From positions 1-64,000 of the forward strand of contig NZ_NAAD01000019.1 in assembly GCF_002093115.1 (NCBI RefSeq): a stretch of 64,000 bases of DNA, read 5' to 3'. Positions 8,831 to 18,459 of this stretch are shown piece after piece. The notes under the pieces were generated by a model. That model did no database searches. It had not been told where the DNA came from and saw nothing but the letters and a program-made list of their open reading frames with translations. Position 1 is the first letter of the stretch; every line of letters begins with the position of its first letter. Source of the stretch: Geothermobacter hydrogeniphilus (lineage in GTDB: Bacteria; Desulfobacterota; Desulfuromonadia; Desulfuromonadales; Geothermobacteraceae). A program made the position numbers and the translations under genes.

Positions 8831-9330
8831 AGCAGACTCTCGGCAATAACGTTATCACCACCTCGTTGGATAAGTTGGTCAACTGGTCGCGCGCCAAGTC
8901 GCTGTGGCCGATGACCTTCGGTCTGGCCTGTTGTGCGATTGAGATGATGGCGGCCGGCGCGGCCCGTTTTGACCTTGACCGTTTCGGGGTTCTGTTCCGG
9001 GCTTCGCCCCGGCAGTCCGACTGTATCATTATCGCCGGTACGGTGACCCAGAAGATGCTGCCGGTTATCAAGACGGTCTATGAGCAGATGCCTGAGCCGA
9101 AATATGTTATCGCCATGGGTGCCTGTGCCTGTTCCGGAGGTATTTTTGATACCTACAGTACGGTGCAGGGAATTGATACCGCCCTGCCGGTTGACGTCTA
9201 TGTGCCTGGATGTCCCCCGCGTCCTGAGGGGTTGCTGTATGGCATCATGAAGCTCCAGGACAAGATCATGAAGGAGCGCAATTCCTTCGGCGAAGCCATC
9301 GGTGTCGGTGAGCGGATCAGTCAGGCCTGA
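8821..9330 (+). CDS. nuoB: NADH-quinone oxidoreductase subunit B
   Basis: A 169-aa peripheral-arm subunit that holds cluster N2, the last [4Fe-4S] centre before quinone. The N2 ligand set is visible: the tandem Cys pair in GLACCAIEM, the Cys of GACACSGG and the CPPRPEGL motif. It overlaps nuoA by 10 bases, and GGAGCTTTGG in the nuoA tail serves as ribosome binding site. Confidence 0.97.
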   Translation: MGVEQTLGNNVITTSLDKLVNWSRAKSLWPMTFGLACCAIEMMAAGAARFDLDRFGVLFRASPRQSDCIIIAGTVTQKMLPVIKTVYEQMPEPKYVIAMGACACSGGIFDTYSTVQGIDTALPVDVYVPGCPPRPEGLLYGIMKLQDKIMKERNSFGEAIGVGERISQA

Positions 9331-9378
9331 AGGTCTGCTGCGTGTTGCCACCTTTGAATTTAGAGGATGAATGAAATC

Positions 9379-9861
9379 ATGAGTGAACATCCTGCAGTAG
9401 CCCAGCTGAAGGGTCAGTTCGGGGACAAGGTTCTCAAGGTCGAGGAGTTCCGGGGGCAAACCTCGGTGACGGTACCGAAGGAAGAGATTGTGGCGGTCTG
9501 CACCTTTCTGCGAGACAGTTGCGGATACAATTTTCTGACCGATCTGTGCGGTGTCGATTATCTTGGTCGGACGCCCCGGTTTACCGTTGTCTATCAACTC
9601 TACAACATCGGTGCCCATACCCGCCTGCGTCTGAAGGCTGAGGTTGAGGAGGGCGACTGTCGTATTGATACTGTGACCGGTGTCTGGTCCACCGCCAACT
9701 GGTTTGAACGTGAGTGCTGGGATCTTATGGGAATTGATTTCGTCGGTCATCCCGACCTGCGTCGCATTCTGCTCCCCGAGGATTGGAGTGGTCATCCGCT
9801 GCGCAAGGATTACCCGGTTCAGGGGCCGGATCGTGAGCCCTATCAGGGCCGTCTTTCCTGA
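9379..9861 (+). CDS. nuoC: NADH-quinone oxidoreductase subunit C
   Basis: A 160-aa subunit of the 30-kDa type, encoded separately rather than fused to NuoD. It carries the family signature ERECWDLMGIDFVGHPDLRR followed by ILLPEDWSGHPLRKDYP. The start at 9379 is preferred because GAGG at 9363-9366 is too close to an earlier in-frame ATG at 9367, which would add four residues. NuoC packs on NuoD in the quinone module. Confidence 0.95.
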   Translation: MSEHPAVAQLKGQFGDKVLKVEEFRGQTSVTVPKEEIVAVCTFLRDSCGYNFLTDLCGVDYLGRTPRFTVVYQLYNIGAHTRLRLKAEVEEGDCRIDTVTGVWSTANWFERECWDLMGIDFVGHPDLRRILLPEDWSGHPLRKDYPVQGPDREPYQGRLS

Positions 9862-9915
9862 GAGTCAAGTCATCCGGTATTCACTTAAGCGTAGATCAAT
9901 CTAGACGAGGCAAAC

Positions 9916-11094
9916 ATGGCGAAAACCGAAACAATGACCATCAATATGGGCCCTCAGCATCCGTCGACTCACGGCGTGTTGCAGCTGGTGCTTGAGTTGG
10001 ATGGCGAAATTGTCCGCAAGATAACTCCGCATATCGGCTTTCTGCATCGCGGGGTCGAAAAACTGGCGGAACATCGTACCTATCATCAGGTGCTGCCCCT
10101 TACTGACCGGCTTGATTATCTGGCTCCGATGCACAACAACCTCGGTTATGTCCTGGCGGTTGAAAAGCTGCTCGGCATCGATGATCAGATTCCCGAGCGG
10201 GCCAATGCGGTGCGCGTGTTGATGGCTGAGTTGACCCGTATCAAGAGCCATCTCGTCTGGCTTGCGACCCACGCTCTCGATATCGGAGCCATGACCGTGT
10301 TTCTCTATTGCTTCCGCGAGCGGGAGCGGATCATGGATTTCTACGAGAAAATTTCCGGCGCCCGGATGACGTCGAACTATTTTCGCGTCGGCGGCCTCTC
10401 CAGCGACCTTCCGGACGGAATCGAGAAGGAGATACGGGCCTTCATCGATGAGATGCCGGGTCATGTCGATACCTATGAAGGGCTGCTTTCCGGCAACGTA
10501 ATCTGGCAGAAACGTGTCATGGGCGTCGGTGTGATCGAAGCCAAGGATGCCATCGATATCGGCCTGACTGGTCCGGCGCTGCGTGCCTCGGGTGTCGATT
10601 GGGATCTGCGTCGTGATCAGAGCTACTGTGATTATGACAAGTATGATTTTCAGGTTATCACCGGCAAGGACGGGGACACCTGGACCCGGTACAAGTGTCG
10701 GCTTGATGAGATCCGTGAATCATGCAAAATTGTTCGCCAGGTTCTCGACGGTCTCAAGCCGGGGCCGATACTCGCCGACTGTCCGAAGGTCTGCCTGCCG
10801 CCGAAGAAGGATGTCGTCAATACCATTGAGGGCCTGATTCACCACTTCAAGATCATTACCGAGGGTTTCAAGCCGGAACCGGGTGAAGTCTATGTCGGGG
10901 TGGAGAACCCCAAGGGTGAGGTTGGCTATTACCTGGTTTCGGATGGTTCCCCGCACCCCTATCGGATGAAGATCCGGCCCGCCTCCTTTGTCAATCTGCA
11001 GGCCCTGCCGCAGATGGCTGAGGGCGCGATGATTGCGGACGTTATCGCCATCATCGGTACTCTTGACGTCGTTCTCGGCGAAATCGACCGTTAA
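9916..11094 (+). CDS. nuoD: NADH-quinone oxidoreductase subunit D
   Basis: A 392-aa 49-kDa subunit that forms the quinone pocket with NuoB. It opens with MTINMGPQHPSTHGVLQLVLELDGE, including the HPSTHG loop whose His contacts the quinone head group, and contains PHIGFLHRGVEKL, the signature motif. The C-terminus (GEIDR) is the usual end of the family. Length is normal. It descends from the [NiFe] hydrogenase large subunit but lacks metal-binding Cys pairs. Confidence 0.97.
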   Translation: MAKTETMTINMGPQHPSTHGVLQLVLELDGEIVRKITPHIGFLHRGVEKLAEHRTYHQVLPLTDRLDYLAPMHNNLGYVLAVEKLLGIDDQIPERANAVRVLMAELTRIKSHLVWLATHALDIGAMTVFLYCFRERERIMDFYEKISGARMTSNYFRVGGLSSDLPDGIEKEIRAFIDEMPGHVDTYEGLLSGNVIWQKRVMGVGVIEAKDAIDIGLTGPALRASGVDWDLRRDQSYCDYDKYDFQVITGKDGDTWTRYKCRLDEIRESCKIVRQVLDGLKPGPILADCPKVCLPPKKDVVNTIEGLIHHFKIITEGFKPEPGEVYVGVENPKGEVGYYLVSDGSPHPYRMKIRPASFVNLQALPQMAEGAMIADVIAIIGTLDVVLGEIDR

Positions 11095-11118
11095 CGAGAA
11101 TCAACGAGGATTCAATCA

Positions 11119-11616
11119 ATGAGCGAGACTGCTGAAAAGGCTGCCGAGCAGGAAGTCGACCTGACGGCCTGCAACGAGATCCTGGATCAGTACCAGGACA
11201 TGCAGGGCGCGCTGATGCCGGTGCTGCAGGCGATTCAGGATCACTACGGCTATATTCCGGAAGAAACGGTTCACCTGACGGCTGACCGTCTCAACATCTA
11301 TGCCAGCCAGATTTACGGCGTGCTGACCTTTTACGCCCAGTTCCACCTGGAACCGCGTGGCAAGTATATCGTCAGGGTCTGCATGGGCACGGCCTGCCAC
11401 GTCAAGGGGGCGGGCCGCCTGGGCGATCGTGTCAAGGAGCTGCTCGGCATCTCTCATGCCGAAACTACCGAGGATGTCAAGTTCACCTGCGAATACGTCG
11501 CCTGTATCGGGGCCTGCGGCATGGCTCCGGTCATCATGGTCAATGATGCGACCTATGGCTCCATGTCAGTGCAGAAGCTGAACGAGGTCATCGAGAAATA
11601 CCAGAAGATGGACTGA
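11119..11616 (+). CDS. nuoE: NADH-quinone oxidoreductase subunit E ([2Fe-2S])
   Basis: A 165-aa thioredoxin-fold subunit with the four [2Fe-2S] ligands in CMGTACHVKG and CEYVACIGACGMAP (cluster N1a). An N-terminal helical part precedes the fold. It forms the NADH dehydrogenase module with NuoF and NuoG. It has a CGAGG ribosome binding site and normal length. Confidence 0.96.
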   Translation: MSETAEKAAEQEVDLTACNEILDQYQDMQGALMPVLQAIQDHYGYIPEETVHLTADRLNIYASQIYGVLTFYAQFHLEPRGKYIVRVCMGTACHVKGAGRLGDRVKELLGISHAETTEDVKFTCEYVACIGACGMAPVIMVNDATYGSMSVQKLNEVIEKYQKMD

Positions 11617-11646
11617 AACAGGTCCGCGCTTTTTTAGGGGTATCCC

Positions 11647-13428
11647 ATGGCTGAAAACGCTCAGAATATCGAAGTTCTCATCTGTACCGGCACCGGCGGA
11701 ATCGCTTCCGGGTCGCTCAAGGTTGCCGAGGCGTTTGAAGAAGAATTCAAGAAACACGGCATTGAGGCGAAGGTCGGCAAGCGGTGTGAGGTGAAGAAAA
11801 CCGGTTGTCGCGGACTCTGCGCCAATGACGTGCTGGTCGATATCATGGTTCCGGGCAAGGAAGGCGTGACCTACGACTTTGTCACCCCGGAACTGGTGCC
11901 GCAGATCGTCGAGGAACATATCGTCGGCGGCGAACCGGTGCCGAAGAAGACCGCCGGAGCTTACTACGCCAAGTTTCTGGAGAAACAGCACCGTACCATT
12001 TTCTCCCGTTGCGGACATATCGATGCCGAAAGCATCGATGATTATATTGCCAATCACGGTTTCAAGGGCATCAAGCGGGCTGTCACCATGAAGCCGGAAG
12101 AGGTGATCGAGGAAGTCAAGAAGTCGGGCTTGCGCGGTCGCGGCGGCGGCGGGTTTCCGACCGGTGTCAAGTGGTCCTTCGCCAAGGGTTCTCCCGGCGA
12201 GTTGAAATACCTGATCTGCAACGCTGACGAGGGCGATCCCGGGGCCTTCATGGACCGTTCCCTGCTGGAAGGTGATCCCTACTGCATCATCGAGGGGATG
12301 ATGGTGGCAGCCTATGCCATCGGCTGTACCTACGGCTATGTCTATGTCCGTGCCGAGTATCCGCTGGCCATCAAGCGCCTGCAGATGGCGATCGACACCT
12401 GTGTCGAACGGGGAATTCTCGGCGACAACTGCATGGGGCTCGGGTTCAAGTTCAACCTGCGCATCAAGGCCGGCGCCGGCGCTTTCGTCTGCGGCGAGGA
12501 AACCGCCCTGATGGCGTCCATCGAGGGCCATCGCGGCATGTCCCGTCCCCGCCCGCCCTTCCCGGCGGTAAGGGGCCTGTGGGGCAAGCCGACCAATATC
12601 AACAACGTTGAAACCTACGCCAACGTCACCTATATCCTCGAGCGCGGCGCCGACTGGTATGCCTCCATCGGTACCGAGGGCACCAAGGGGACCAAGATCT
12701 TCGCCGTCACCGGCAAGGTCAAGCATACCGGCCTGGTCGAGGTTCCGGCCGGGGTCACCATGCGCGAGGTTCTCTACGATGTCTGCGGCGGCATCCTCAA
12801 TAATCGCAAGTTCAAGGCGGTTCAGGCCGGCGGCCCGTCCGGCGGTTGTCTGCCGGTTGAGGCGATCGACGCTCAGGTCGATTACGATTCACTGATCAAG
12901 GCCGGGGCGATGATGGGCTCCGGTGGTCTGGTGGTCATGGACGAGACCACCTGCATGGTCGATATCGCCCGCTTCTTCCTCACGTTCACCCGACGCGAGT
13001 CCTGCGGCAAGTGTATCCCCTGTCGCATCGGTCTGAAGATCATGCTGGAGATTCTCGAACGGATCTGTTCCGGTGAAGGCCGTGAAGGGGATATCGAACT
13101 GCTGGAGGACATGGCCTACGATATCAAGAAATCATCTCTCTGTGGTCTCGGCCAGACGGCGCCGAACCCGGTGTTGTCGACCATCCGCTATTTCCGCCAT
13201 GAGTACGAGGCCCACATCAAGGAAAAGGAGTGTCCCGCTCATGCCTGCAAGTCGCTTCTGCATTTCAAGGTCATCGACGAAGCGTGCAAGAAGTGCGGCA
13301 TGTGCAAGCGGGTCTGTCCGGTGGACGCCATCACCTGGGAAAAGGGTGAGATTGCGATCATTGATCAGGACAAGTGTACGCAGTGCACTTCCTGCTACGA
13401 CGCCTGCCGCTTCATGGCAATTGATTAA
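11647..13428 (+). CDS. nuoF: NADH-quinone oxidoreductase subunit F, long form with N-terminal thioredoxin-like and C-terminal ferredoxin domains
   Basis: A 593-aa FMN/NADH-binding subunit, about 150-170 residues longer than the common NuoF. Residues 1-95 form a thioredoxin-like domain with Cys at 13, 47, 54 and 58 that could hold a [2Fe-2S] cluster. The core has the glycine-rich RGRGGGGFPTGVKWSF and the [4Fe-4S] ligands ESCGKCIPCRIG and SLCGLGQ. The last 49 residues hold two ferredoxin motifs (C547-C557 and C577-C587). This layout is that of HydB-like subunits of NAD-linked and electron-bifurcating hydrogenases, and I recall it for Geobacter complex I. It suggests extra electron exit or entry points. 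Confidence 0.95.
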   Translation: MAENAQNIEVLICTGTGGIASGSLKVAEAFEEEFKKHGIEAKVGKRCEVKKTGCRGLCANDVLVDIMVPGKEGVTYDFVTPELVPQIVEEHIVGGEPVPKKTAGAYYAKFLEKQHRTIFSRCGHIDAESIDDYIANHGFKGIKRAVTMKPEEVIEEVKKSGLRGRGGGGFPTGVKWSFAKGSPGELKYLICNADEGDPGAFMDRSLLEGDPYCIIEGMMVAAYAIGCTYGYVYVRAEYPLAIKRLQMAIDTCVERGILGDNCMGLGFKFNLRIKAGAGAFVCGEETALMASIEGHRGMSRPRPPFPAVRGLWGKPTNINNVETYANVTYILERGADWYASIGTEGTKGTKIFAVTGKVKHTGLVEVPAGVTMREVLYDVCGGILNNRKFKAVQAGGPSGGCLPVEAIDAQVDYDSLIKAGAMMGSGGLVVMDETTCMVDIARFFLTFTRRESCGKCIPCRIGLKIMLEILERICSGEGREGDIELLEDMAYDIKKSSLCGLGQTAPNPVLSTIRYFRHEYEAHIKEKECPAHACKSLLHFKVIDEACKKCGMCKRVCPVDAITWEKGEIAIIDQDKCTQCTSCYDACRFMAID

Positions 13429-13468
13429 ATCACTGCAGCATCAGTGCTGAAACGGATACGAGGAAACG

Positions 13469-15940
13469 ATGGTTAATCTGACAATCGACGGTACGCAGGT
13501 CACGGTTCCGAAGAGCTTCACCATCTACCAGGCCGCCGAACAGATCGGGATCAAAATCCCGGTGCTCTGCTATGCCAAGAAATTACTCCCCTTCGGGGCC
13601 TGCCGGGTTTGTCTGGTCGAGGTTGAGCAGATGAAGGGACGCCTTATCCCCTCCTGCACGACACCGGTTACCGAGGGGATGGTGGTGACGACCAGTTCGG
13701 ATGAAATCCTCAAGGTCCGCAAGACGGTGCTCGAGTTCCTGCTGGTCAACCATGTGATTGAATGCCCGGTTTGCGACAAGGGTGGTGAGTGTGAACTGCA
13801 GGATCTGACCTACGAACTCGAGGTTGTCACCAATCGTTTTGTCGGGGAAAAATTCGATCATCCGACGGATGAAAGCAACCCCTTCATTGAACGCAATATG
13901 AACCGTTGTGTCCTCTGCGGTCGTTGCGTGCGGGTTTGCGATGAGATCGTTTCCTACGGGTCCTACTCCTTTGTCGAGCGTGGGTTCGAAACCAAAATCG
14001 CTACTGCTTTTGATCGTGGACTGGATTGCGAATTCTGTGGTCAGTGCGTTTCGATGTGTCCGGTCGGTGCGCTGTTGCCGCGGCCTTTCAAGTTCAAGGC
14101 GCGTCCCTGGCAGCTCAAGCACGTCGACTCGGTCTGCGGTTATTGCGGTAACGGTTGTACTGTCACCCTCGGCGTCAAGGACAACCAGGTCCAGACCATC
14201 CGCTTCAATGACAAGAATGGTGTCAATGACGGTAACCTCTGTATTCGCGGTCGCTTCGGTTATTCCTATGTCAACAGCGATCAACGCCTGACCAGGCCTC
14301 TGGTACGCAAAAATGGCGAACTGGTTGAAGCTGACTGGGAAGAAGCTCTGACGGCGGTTGCCGAGGGCATGAGCCGCGACAGGGGGACGGGGATTATTTC
14401 CGGTGGGCGTCTTAGTAACGAGGAGTTCCTGCTGCTGAAAGAGGTTGCCGCTGCCGCCGGCACCACCAACCTCGATCATTCCGGCGGGGAATGCTACAAG
14501 GGATTGACCGAGGGGGTACAGCAGGTTCTTGGTCTCAGTGCTTCGACCGGCACCTTCCCGCAGGTCGAAGATGCCGATGTCATTCTCAGTATCCGTTCCG
14601 ACTTCTATGAAACCCACCCGGTGTTCGGCATGGTTGTCAATCAGGCCGTCAAGCGCGCCGGAGCCAAGTTGCTGGTGGTGAGCGACAAGAAGGGCAAGTT
14701 CGCCAAACTGCCGAATGCCGAAACCCTGCTTGGCAAGCCGGGTACCGAGGTCAATATCCTCAATGCCATCTGCGCGGCACTGCTGGAGTCGGGCAAGGCG
14801 GTCACTGAAGGTGTTGCCGGACTGGATGAGTTGAAGCAGGCACTGACTGACTATGCGCCGTCCAGAGTCGCCGAGCAGACCGGGGTTTCGGTCGAGGCGA
14901 TCGAGGCTGCTGCCGAGCAGCTGGCCGCAGCTGAAAAGGGCGCCATCCTGCTTGGTTACGGTCTGTCTTATACTGCAAACAGCAGGGAACTTGGAATTGC
15001 CGCTGCCAACCTGGCGCTTCTCTCCGGTCTCGCCGACCAGGACGAGGCGGGTCTCTACGTCTGCGGCGAGAAGGCCAACAGCCAGGGGGCCATCGATCTC
15101 GGTATTCTCCCCGGGGAGGGTGGTCTCGGTGTTCAGGCGATGCTGGATGCCGCCGCCAAGGGGAGCCTCGGTGCCCTGTATATCGTCGGCGAGGATCCGC
15201 TGACCAGTTTCCCGGATGGTGCCAGGGTTGAAGCGGCGCTCAAGGGGGCCGAGTTCGTGGTTGTTCAGGACCTGTTCCTGTCACCGACCGCGCAGGCTGC
15301 CGACGTCGTGCTGCCGGCTGCCTCCTTCGCAGAAAAGGACGGTACCTTCACCAACGCCGAACGGCGGATTCAGCGCCTGCGGGCCGGTATCAAGAGTCCC
15401 GGTGAGGCGCTCACGGATTTTGCCATTTTTGTGTCCCTGCTGGAAAAACTGGGTGCGACAGCTCCCGTAGCAAACCCGAGCGATGCTTTTAACAATCTCG
15501 GGAGGCTCAATGAAGCCTATGCCGGTATCGATCTGAATGCCATCGGTCCGCAGGGGGTTGTCTGGGGTGGAGAGCATCTGCAGCCGAAGGTGCGCAACCT
15601 GGTGCCGGTCAGCGGTTGTGACCCGCTCACGACGCGTTTCCAGCTGATCACCGGCAGTGCTCTTTATCATTCGGGCACCACGACGACTCACGCCAAGGGC
15701 CCTCTCGAAGCGGTTCCGGAACCGTACGTCGAACTGAGTCGTGAGGATGCCGCCGAATTGCAGCTGGCAGAAGGTGACCTGCTGAGAATCAAGGGGAACG
15801 GGGCCGAGATCAGTCTCAAGGCCAAGATCGGCGCCCGGCTGCCCAAGGGGGTTCTCTTTGCCCCCAATCATTTCCCCGGTACCGGTCTGAACCGCCTGTA
15901 CAAGGGAGAAGCCGCGGTAGTTGTTGAACTGAACAAGTAG
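13469..15940 (+). CDS. nuoG: NADH-quinone oxidoreductase subunit G
   Basis: An 823-aa iron-sulfur subunit. It has an N-terminal [2Fe-2S] domain (C34, C45, C48, C63), the His-Cys cluster (H95, C99, C102, C108) and two [4Fe-4S] motifs (C147-C157 and C187-C197). A molybdopterin-oxidoreductase-like domain follows, with the extra cluster motif VCGYCGNGC (C223, C226, C230), which only some complex I types keep. The rest is the degenerate molybdopterin domain ending in an aspartate-decarboxylase-like beta-barrel (NHFPGTGLNRL). It bridges NuoE/F to NuoC/D/I. Confidence 0.96.
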   Translation: MVNLTIDGTQVTVPKSFTIYQAAEQIGIKIPVLCYAKKLLPFGACRVCLVEVEQMKGRLIPSCTTPVTEGMVVTTSSDEILKVRKTVLEFLLVNHVIECPVCDKGGECELQDLTYELEVVTNRFVGEKFDHPTDESNPFIERNMNRCVLCGRCVRVCDEIVSYGSYSFVERGFETKIATAFDRGLDCEFCGQCVSMCPVGALLPRPFKFKARPWQLKHVDSVCGYCGNGCTVTLGVKDNQVQTIRFNDKNGVNDGNLCIRGRFGYSYVNSDQRLTRPLVRKNGELVEADWEEALTAVAEGMSRDRGTGIISGGRLSNEEFLLLKEVAAAAGTTNLDHSGGECYKGLTEGVQQVLGLSASTGTFPQVEDADVILSIRSDFYETHPVFGMVVNQAVKRAGAKLLVVSDKKGKFAKLPNAETLLGKPGTEVNILNAICAALLESGKAVTEGVAGLDELKQALTDYAPSRVAEQTGVSVEAIEAAAEQLAAAEKGAILLGYGLSYTANSRELGIAAANLALLSGLADQDEAGLYVCGEKANSQGAIDLGILPGEGGLGVQAMLDAAAKGSLGALYIVGEDPLTSFPDGARVEAALKGAEFVVVQDLFLSPTAQAADVVLPAASFAEKDGTFTNAERRIQRLRAGIKSPGEALTDFAIFVSLLEKLGATAPVANPSDAFNNLGRLNEAYAGIDLNAIGPQGVVWGGEHLQPKVRNLVPVSGCDPLTTRFQLITGSALYHSGTTTTHAKGPLEAVPEPYVELSREDAAELQLAEGDLLRIKGNGAEISLKAKIGARLPKGVLFAPNHFPGTGLNRLYKGEAAVVVELNK

Positions 15941-15963
15941 GCACGACAACGACGGGAGAGGGC

Positions 15964-16932
15964 ATGCAGTGTCCCGAGTGCAGTGCTCCATTGAGCCGTC
16001 AGGCCAGGTTCTGTGACCAGTGTGGAATGCGGCTGGCGGAGCATCCCGGGTTTCTGCATCAGAAGGCGCTTGACTGTTACCATCGCGGCTTGGGTGAAGA
16101 GGCCCTGCGGAACTGGGACCTGGCCCTGCAGGCGGCTCCTGATTTCAGCATGGGGCATTATTACCGGGGTCTTGTACTCTACGACCGTGGTGAACTGCTG
16201 CAGTCGGTCAGGGCTTTTCGACGGGCGCTTGCTGAGCAGGCTGACAGCTTCAGGGTGCATTTCAAGCTAGGCATGGCCCTTTACGGCCTGGGTGATCTGG
16301 CCGGCAGCCTGAAAAGCTTTACCCGTGCCCTGGAACTCAATCCGGAGAGCGCCGAAACCTGCTATCGGATCGGACTGTCGCAGTTACGCAGCGGCCGGTT
16401 TGCCGCGGCCCGCACGGCGCTGCAGCAGGCGGTCAAGTTGAATCCCGATTACGTGCGGGCTCTCTACATGATCGGCATGACGGCGGTGCAGCAGGGGGAT
16501 CTGGATGCCGCTGCCGGGAGTTTTCGTCGCGTTGTCGAGATCAATCCCGACTATACCGGGGCTCGTTTTGAACTCGGTATGGCCCTTTTCAAAAATGGGG
16601 CCATCAAAGAAGCTGCCGAGGAGTTTGACCGGGCCGTTGCCCAGAATAGAAATTTCGCACCGGGATATTTCATGCTCGGTGAATGTCGACGTCGGGTCGG
16701 ACAATTGAATGAGGCCGTTGCGGCCTATGGCGAGGTGCTTCGCATCAATCCCAAGGATGCGGAAACTCTCTTTAAACAAGCGGAATGCTACAACGAACTC
16801 AAGCAATGCCGGGAGGCCCGGACGGTTCTTCTGGAGTTGCTGCGGATGGTTCCAGGACATCAGGGAGCCGCCCGACTGCTTGAGGAGATCGGTCGCCGGA
16901 ACGATATTGCGCCCGACAGGAAAAAAGACTGA
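15964..16932 (+). CDS. Zinc-ribbon TPR protein inside the nuo operon
   Basis: A 322-aa protein starting with a zinc ribbon (CPECSAPLSRQARFCDQCG, two CxxC pairs), followed by about eight tetratricopeptide repeats spanning nearly the whole chain (for example GHYYRGLVLYDRGELLQSVRAF and ALYMIGMTAVQQGDLDAAAGSF). It has no signal peptide or membrane segment. It lies 23 bases after nuoG and 52 before nuoH on the same strand, so it is almost certainly co-transcribed with complex I. It is not a known structural subunit; a scaffold, assembly or maturation role is inferred from position only. Confidence 0.85.
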   Translation: MQCPECSAPLSRQARFCDQCGMRLAEHPGFLHQKALDCYHRGLGEEALRNWDLALQAAPDFSMGHYYRGLVLYDRGELLQSVRAFRRALAEQADSFRVHFKLGMALYGLGDLAGSLKSFTRALELNPESAETCYRIGLSQLRSGRFAAARTALQQAVKLNPDYVRALYMIGMTAVQQGDLDAAAGSFRRVVEINPDYTGARFELGMALFKNGAIKEAAEEFDRAVAQNRNFAPGYFMLGECRRRVGQLNEAVAAYGEVLRINPKDAETLFKQAECYNELKQCREARTVLLELLRMVPGHQGAARLLEEIGRRNDIAPDRKKD

Positions 16933-16984
16933 ATTTCAGGAACCGACGGTAACCCGAGCCATATAGCATAAAAGAGGAAGACAC

Positions 16985-18016
16985 ATGGAACTGTTGAGCC
17001 TATCGAACGCACCGCTGCTGTTTATTGCCGCCATGATGATCAAAATCCTGGTGGTCTTCGGGGTGACCATGGGTATTGTGGCCTACGCGACCTGGGTTGA
17101 GCGTAAGGTCATCGGCCACATGCAGACCCGGCTTGGGCCGACCCTGACCGGCCCGATGGGGCTTTTGCAGCCGATTGCCGACGGCATCAAGCTGTTTTTC
17201 AAGGAGGATATCATCCCCACCGAGGCCAGCAAGATCCCCTTCGTACTGGCTCCGATGATGATCCTGATTCCTTCACTGATTACGATGGCGGTCATTCCGT
17301 TCGGCAGTGACATGCAGTTTACCGCCGGCGGCAAGACCTACATTATCCCGCTGCAGATCACCGATCTGAATATCGGTATCCTATATATTCTTGCTATGTC
17401 CGGGCTCGGAGTTTACGGCATTACGCTTGCCGGCTGGTCGTCCAACAGCAAGTATTCCCTGATCGGCGGAATCCGTGCTTCGGCGCAGATGATTTCCTAT
17501 GAACTGGCCGCCGGACTCTCCATCATTGCCGTCTTCATGCTCTCTGAAACCTTGAGCATGCGCGAGATTGTTGCTCAGCAGAGTGGCTCGATTTTTGACT
17601 GGTATGTCTGGAAGCAGCCGCTGGCATTTCTGCTTTTCATGATTACCGGGACTGCTGAAATCAACCGGACCCCGTTCGATATGCCGGAGGCCGAATCGGA
17701 GTTGGTATCCGGTTTCTGTACCGAATATTCGTCGATGAAGTATGCCCTGTTCTTTATGGCGGAATACGCCAACATGGTGGTCATTGCCGGCATCATCGCC
17801 ACCCTGTTTCTCGGCGGCTGGTCAGGGCCGACTCCCTGGGGTCCGGTCAACCTGCTCGGCAAGATATTCGGTTTCATGTTCTTCCTGATGTGGATTCGTG
17901 CCACCTTCCCGCGTGTGCGTTACGACCAGTTGATGAAGTTGGGCTGGAAGGTACTGCTGCCGCTGGCTCTGGCCAATATCGTTGTGACCGGCCTGGTCGT
18001 TGTCCTGGCGCAGTAA
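16985..18016 (+). CDS. nuoH: NADH-quinone oxidoreductase subunit H
   Basis: A 343-aa membrane subunit joining the two arms and forming the quinone channel. It has eight or so transmembrane segments and the family motifs ERKVIGHMQTRLGPTLTGPMG and GTAEINRTPFDMPEAESELVSGF. It begins 52 bases after the TPR gene with AGAGGAAG as ribosome binding site. Normal length and no lesions. Confidence 0.97.
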   Translation: MELLSLSNAPLLFIAAMMIKILVVFGVTMGIVAYATWVERKVIGHMQTRLGPTLTGPMGLLQPIADGIKLFFKEDIIPTEASKIPFVLAPMMILIPSLITMAVIPFGSDMQFTAGGKTYIIPLQITDLNIGILYILAMSGLGVYGITLAGWSSNSKYSLIGGIRASAQMISYELAAGLSIIAVFMLSETLSMREIVAQQSGSIFDWYVWKQPLAFLLFMITGTAEINRTPFDMPEAESELVSGFCTEYSSMKYALFFMAEYANMVVIAGIIATLFLGGWSGPTPWGPVNLLGKIFGFMFFLMWIRATFPRVRYDQLMKLGWKVLLPLALANIVVTGLVVVLAQ

Positions 18017-18045
18017 GCAACCCTTTTGTTTAAGAGGTTAAACCG

Positions 18046-18447
18046 ATGATCAAAGAGCTTATTCAAGGCCTCAGCATTACCTTCAAACATCTTTTGCCCG
18101 GCCATTCGACCACCGTGCAGTACCCGAAGGTGAAACTCCAGCCTTCCGACCGTTTCCGCGGTCTGCACCGCCTGGTGCCGAGCCACGACCGCGCCAAGTG
18201 TGTGGCCTGCTATCTCTGCCCGACCGTTTGCCCGGCGAAATGCATCACCGTCGAGTCCGCGGAAAACGAGAAGGGTGAGAAATATCCGCGTGTCTACCAG
18301 ATCGATCTGCTGCGCTGCATCTTCTGCGGTTACTGTGTCGAGGCCTGCCCGGTCGAGGCGATTGAGATGACCGGGAATTACGAACTCGCCAATTACCACC
18401 GCGACGACTTCGTGTTCGACAAACAGCGCCTGCTCAATACGAAATAG
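18046..18447 (+). CDS. nuoI: NADH-quinone oxidoreductase subunit I (2x[4Fe-4S])
   Basis: A 133-aa ferredoxin-like subunit with two [4Fe-4S] motifs, CVACYLCPTVCPAKC and CIFCGYCVEACPVEAI, carrying clusters N6a and N6b. An amphipathic N-terminus (GLSITFKHLLPGHSTTVQYP) lies along the membrane in known structures. AAGAGG serves as ribosome binding site. It sits between nuoH and nuoJ as usual. Confidence 0.97.
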   Translation: MIKELIQGLSITFKHLLPGHSTTVQYPKVKLQPSDRFRGLHRLVPSHDRAKCVACYLCPTVCPAKCITVESAENEKGEKYPRVYQIDLLRCIFCGYCVEACPVEAIEMTGNYELANYHRDDFVFDKQRLLNTK

Positions 18448-18459
18448 GAGCGTTGACCC

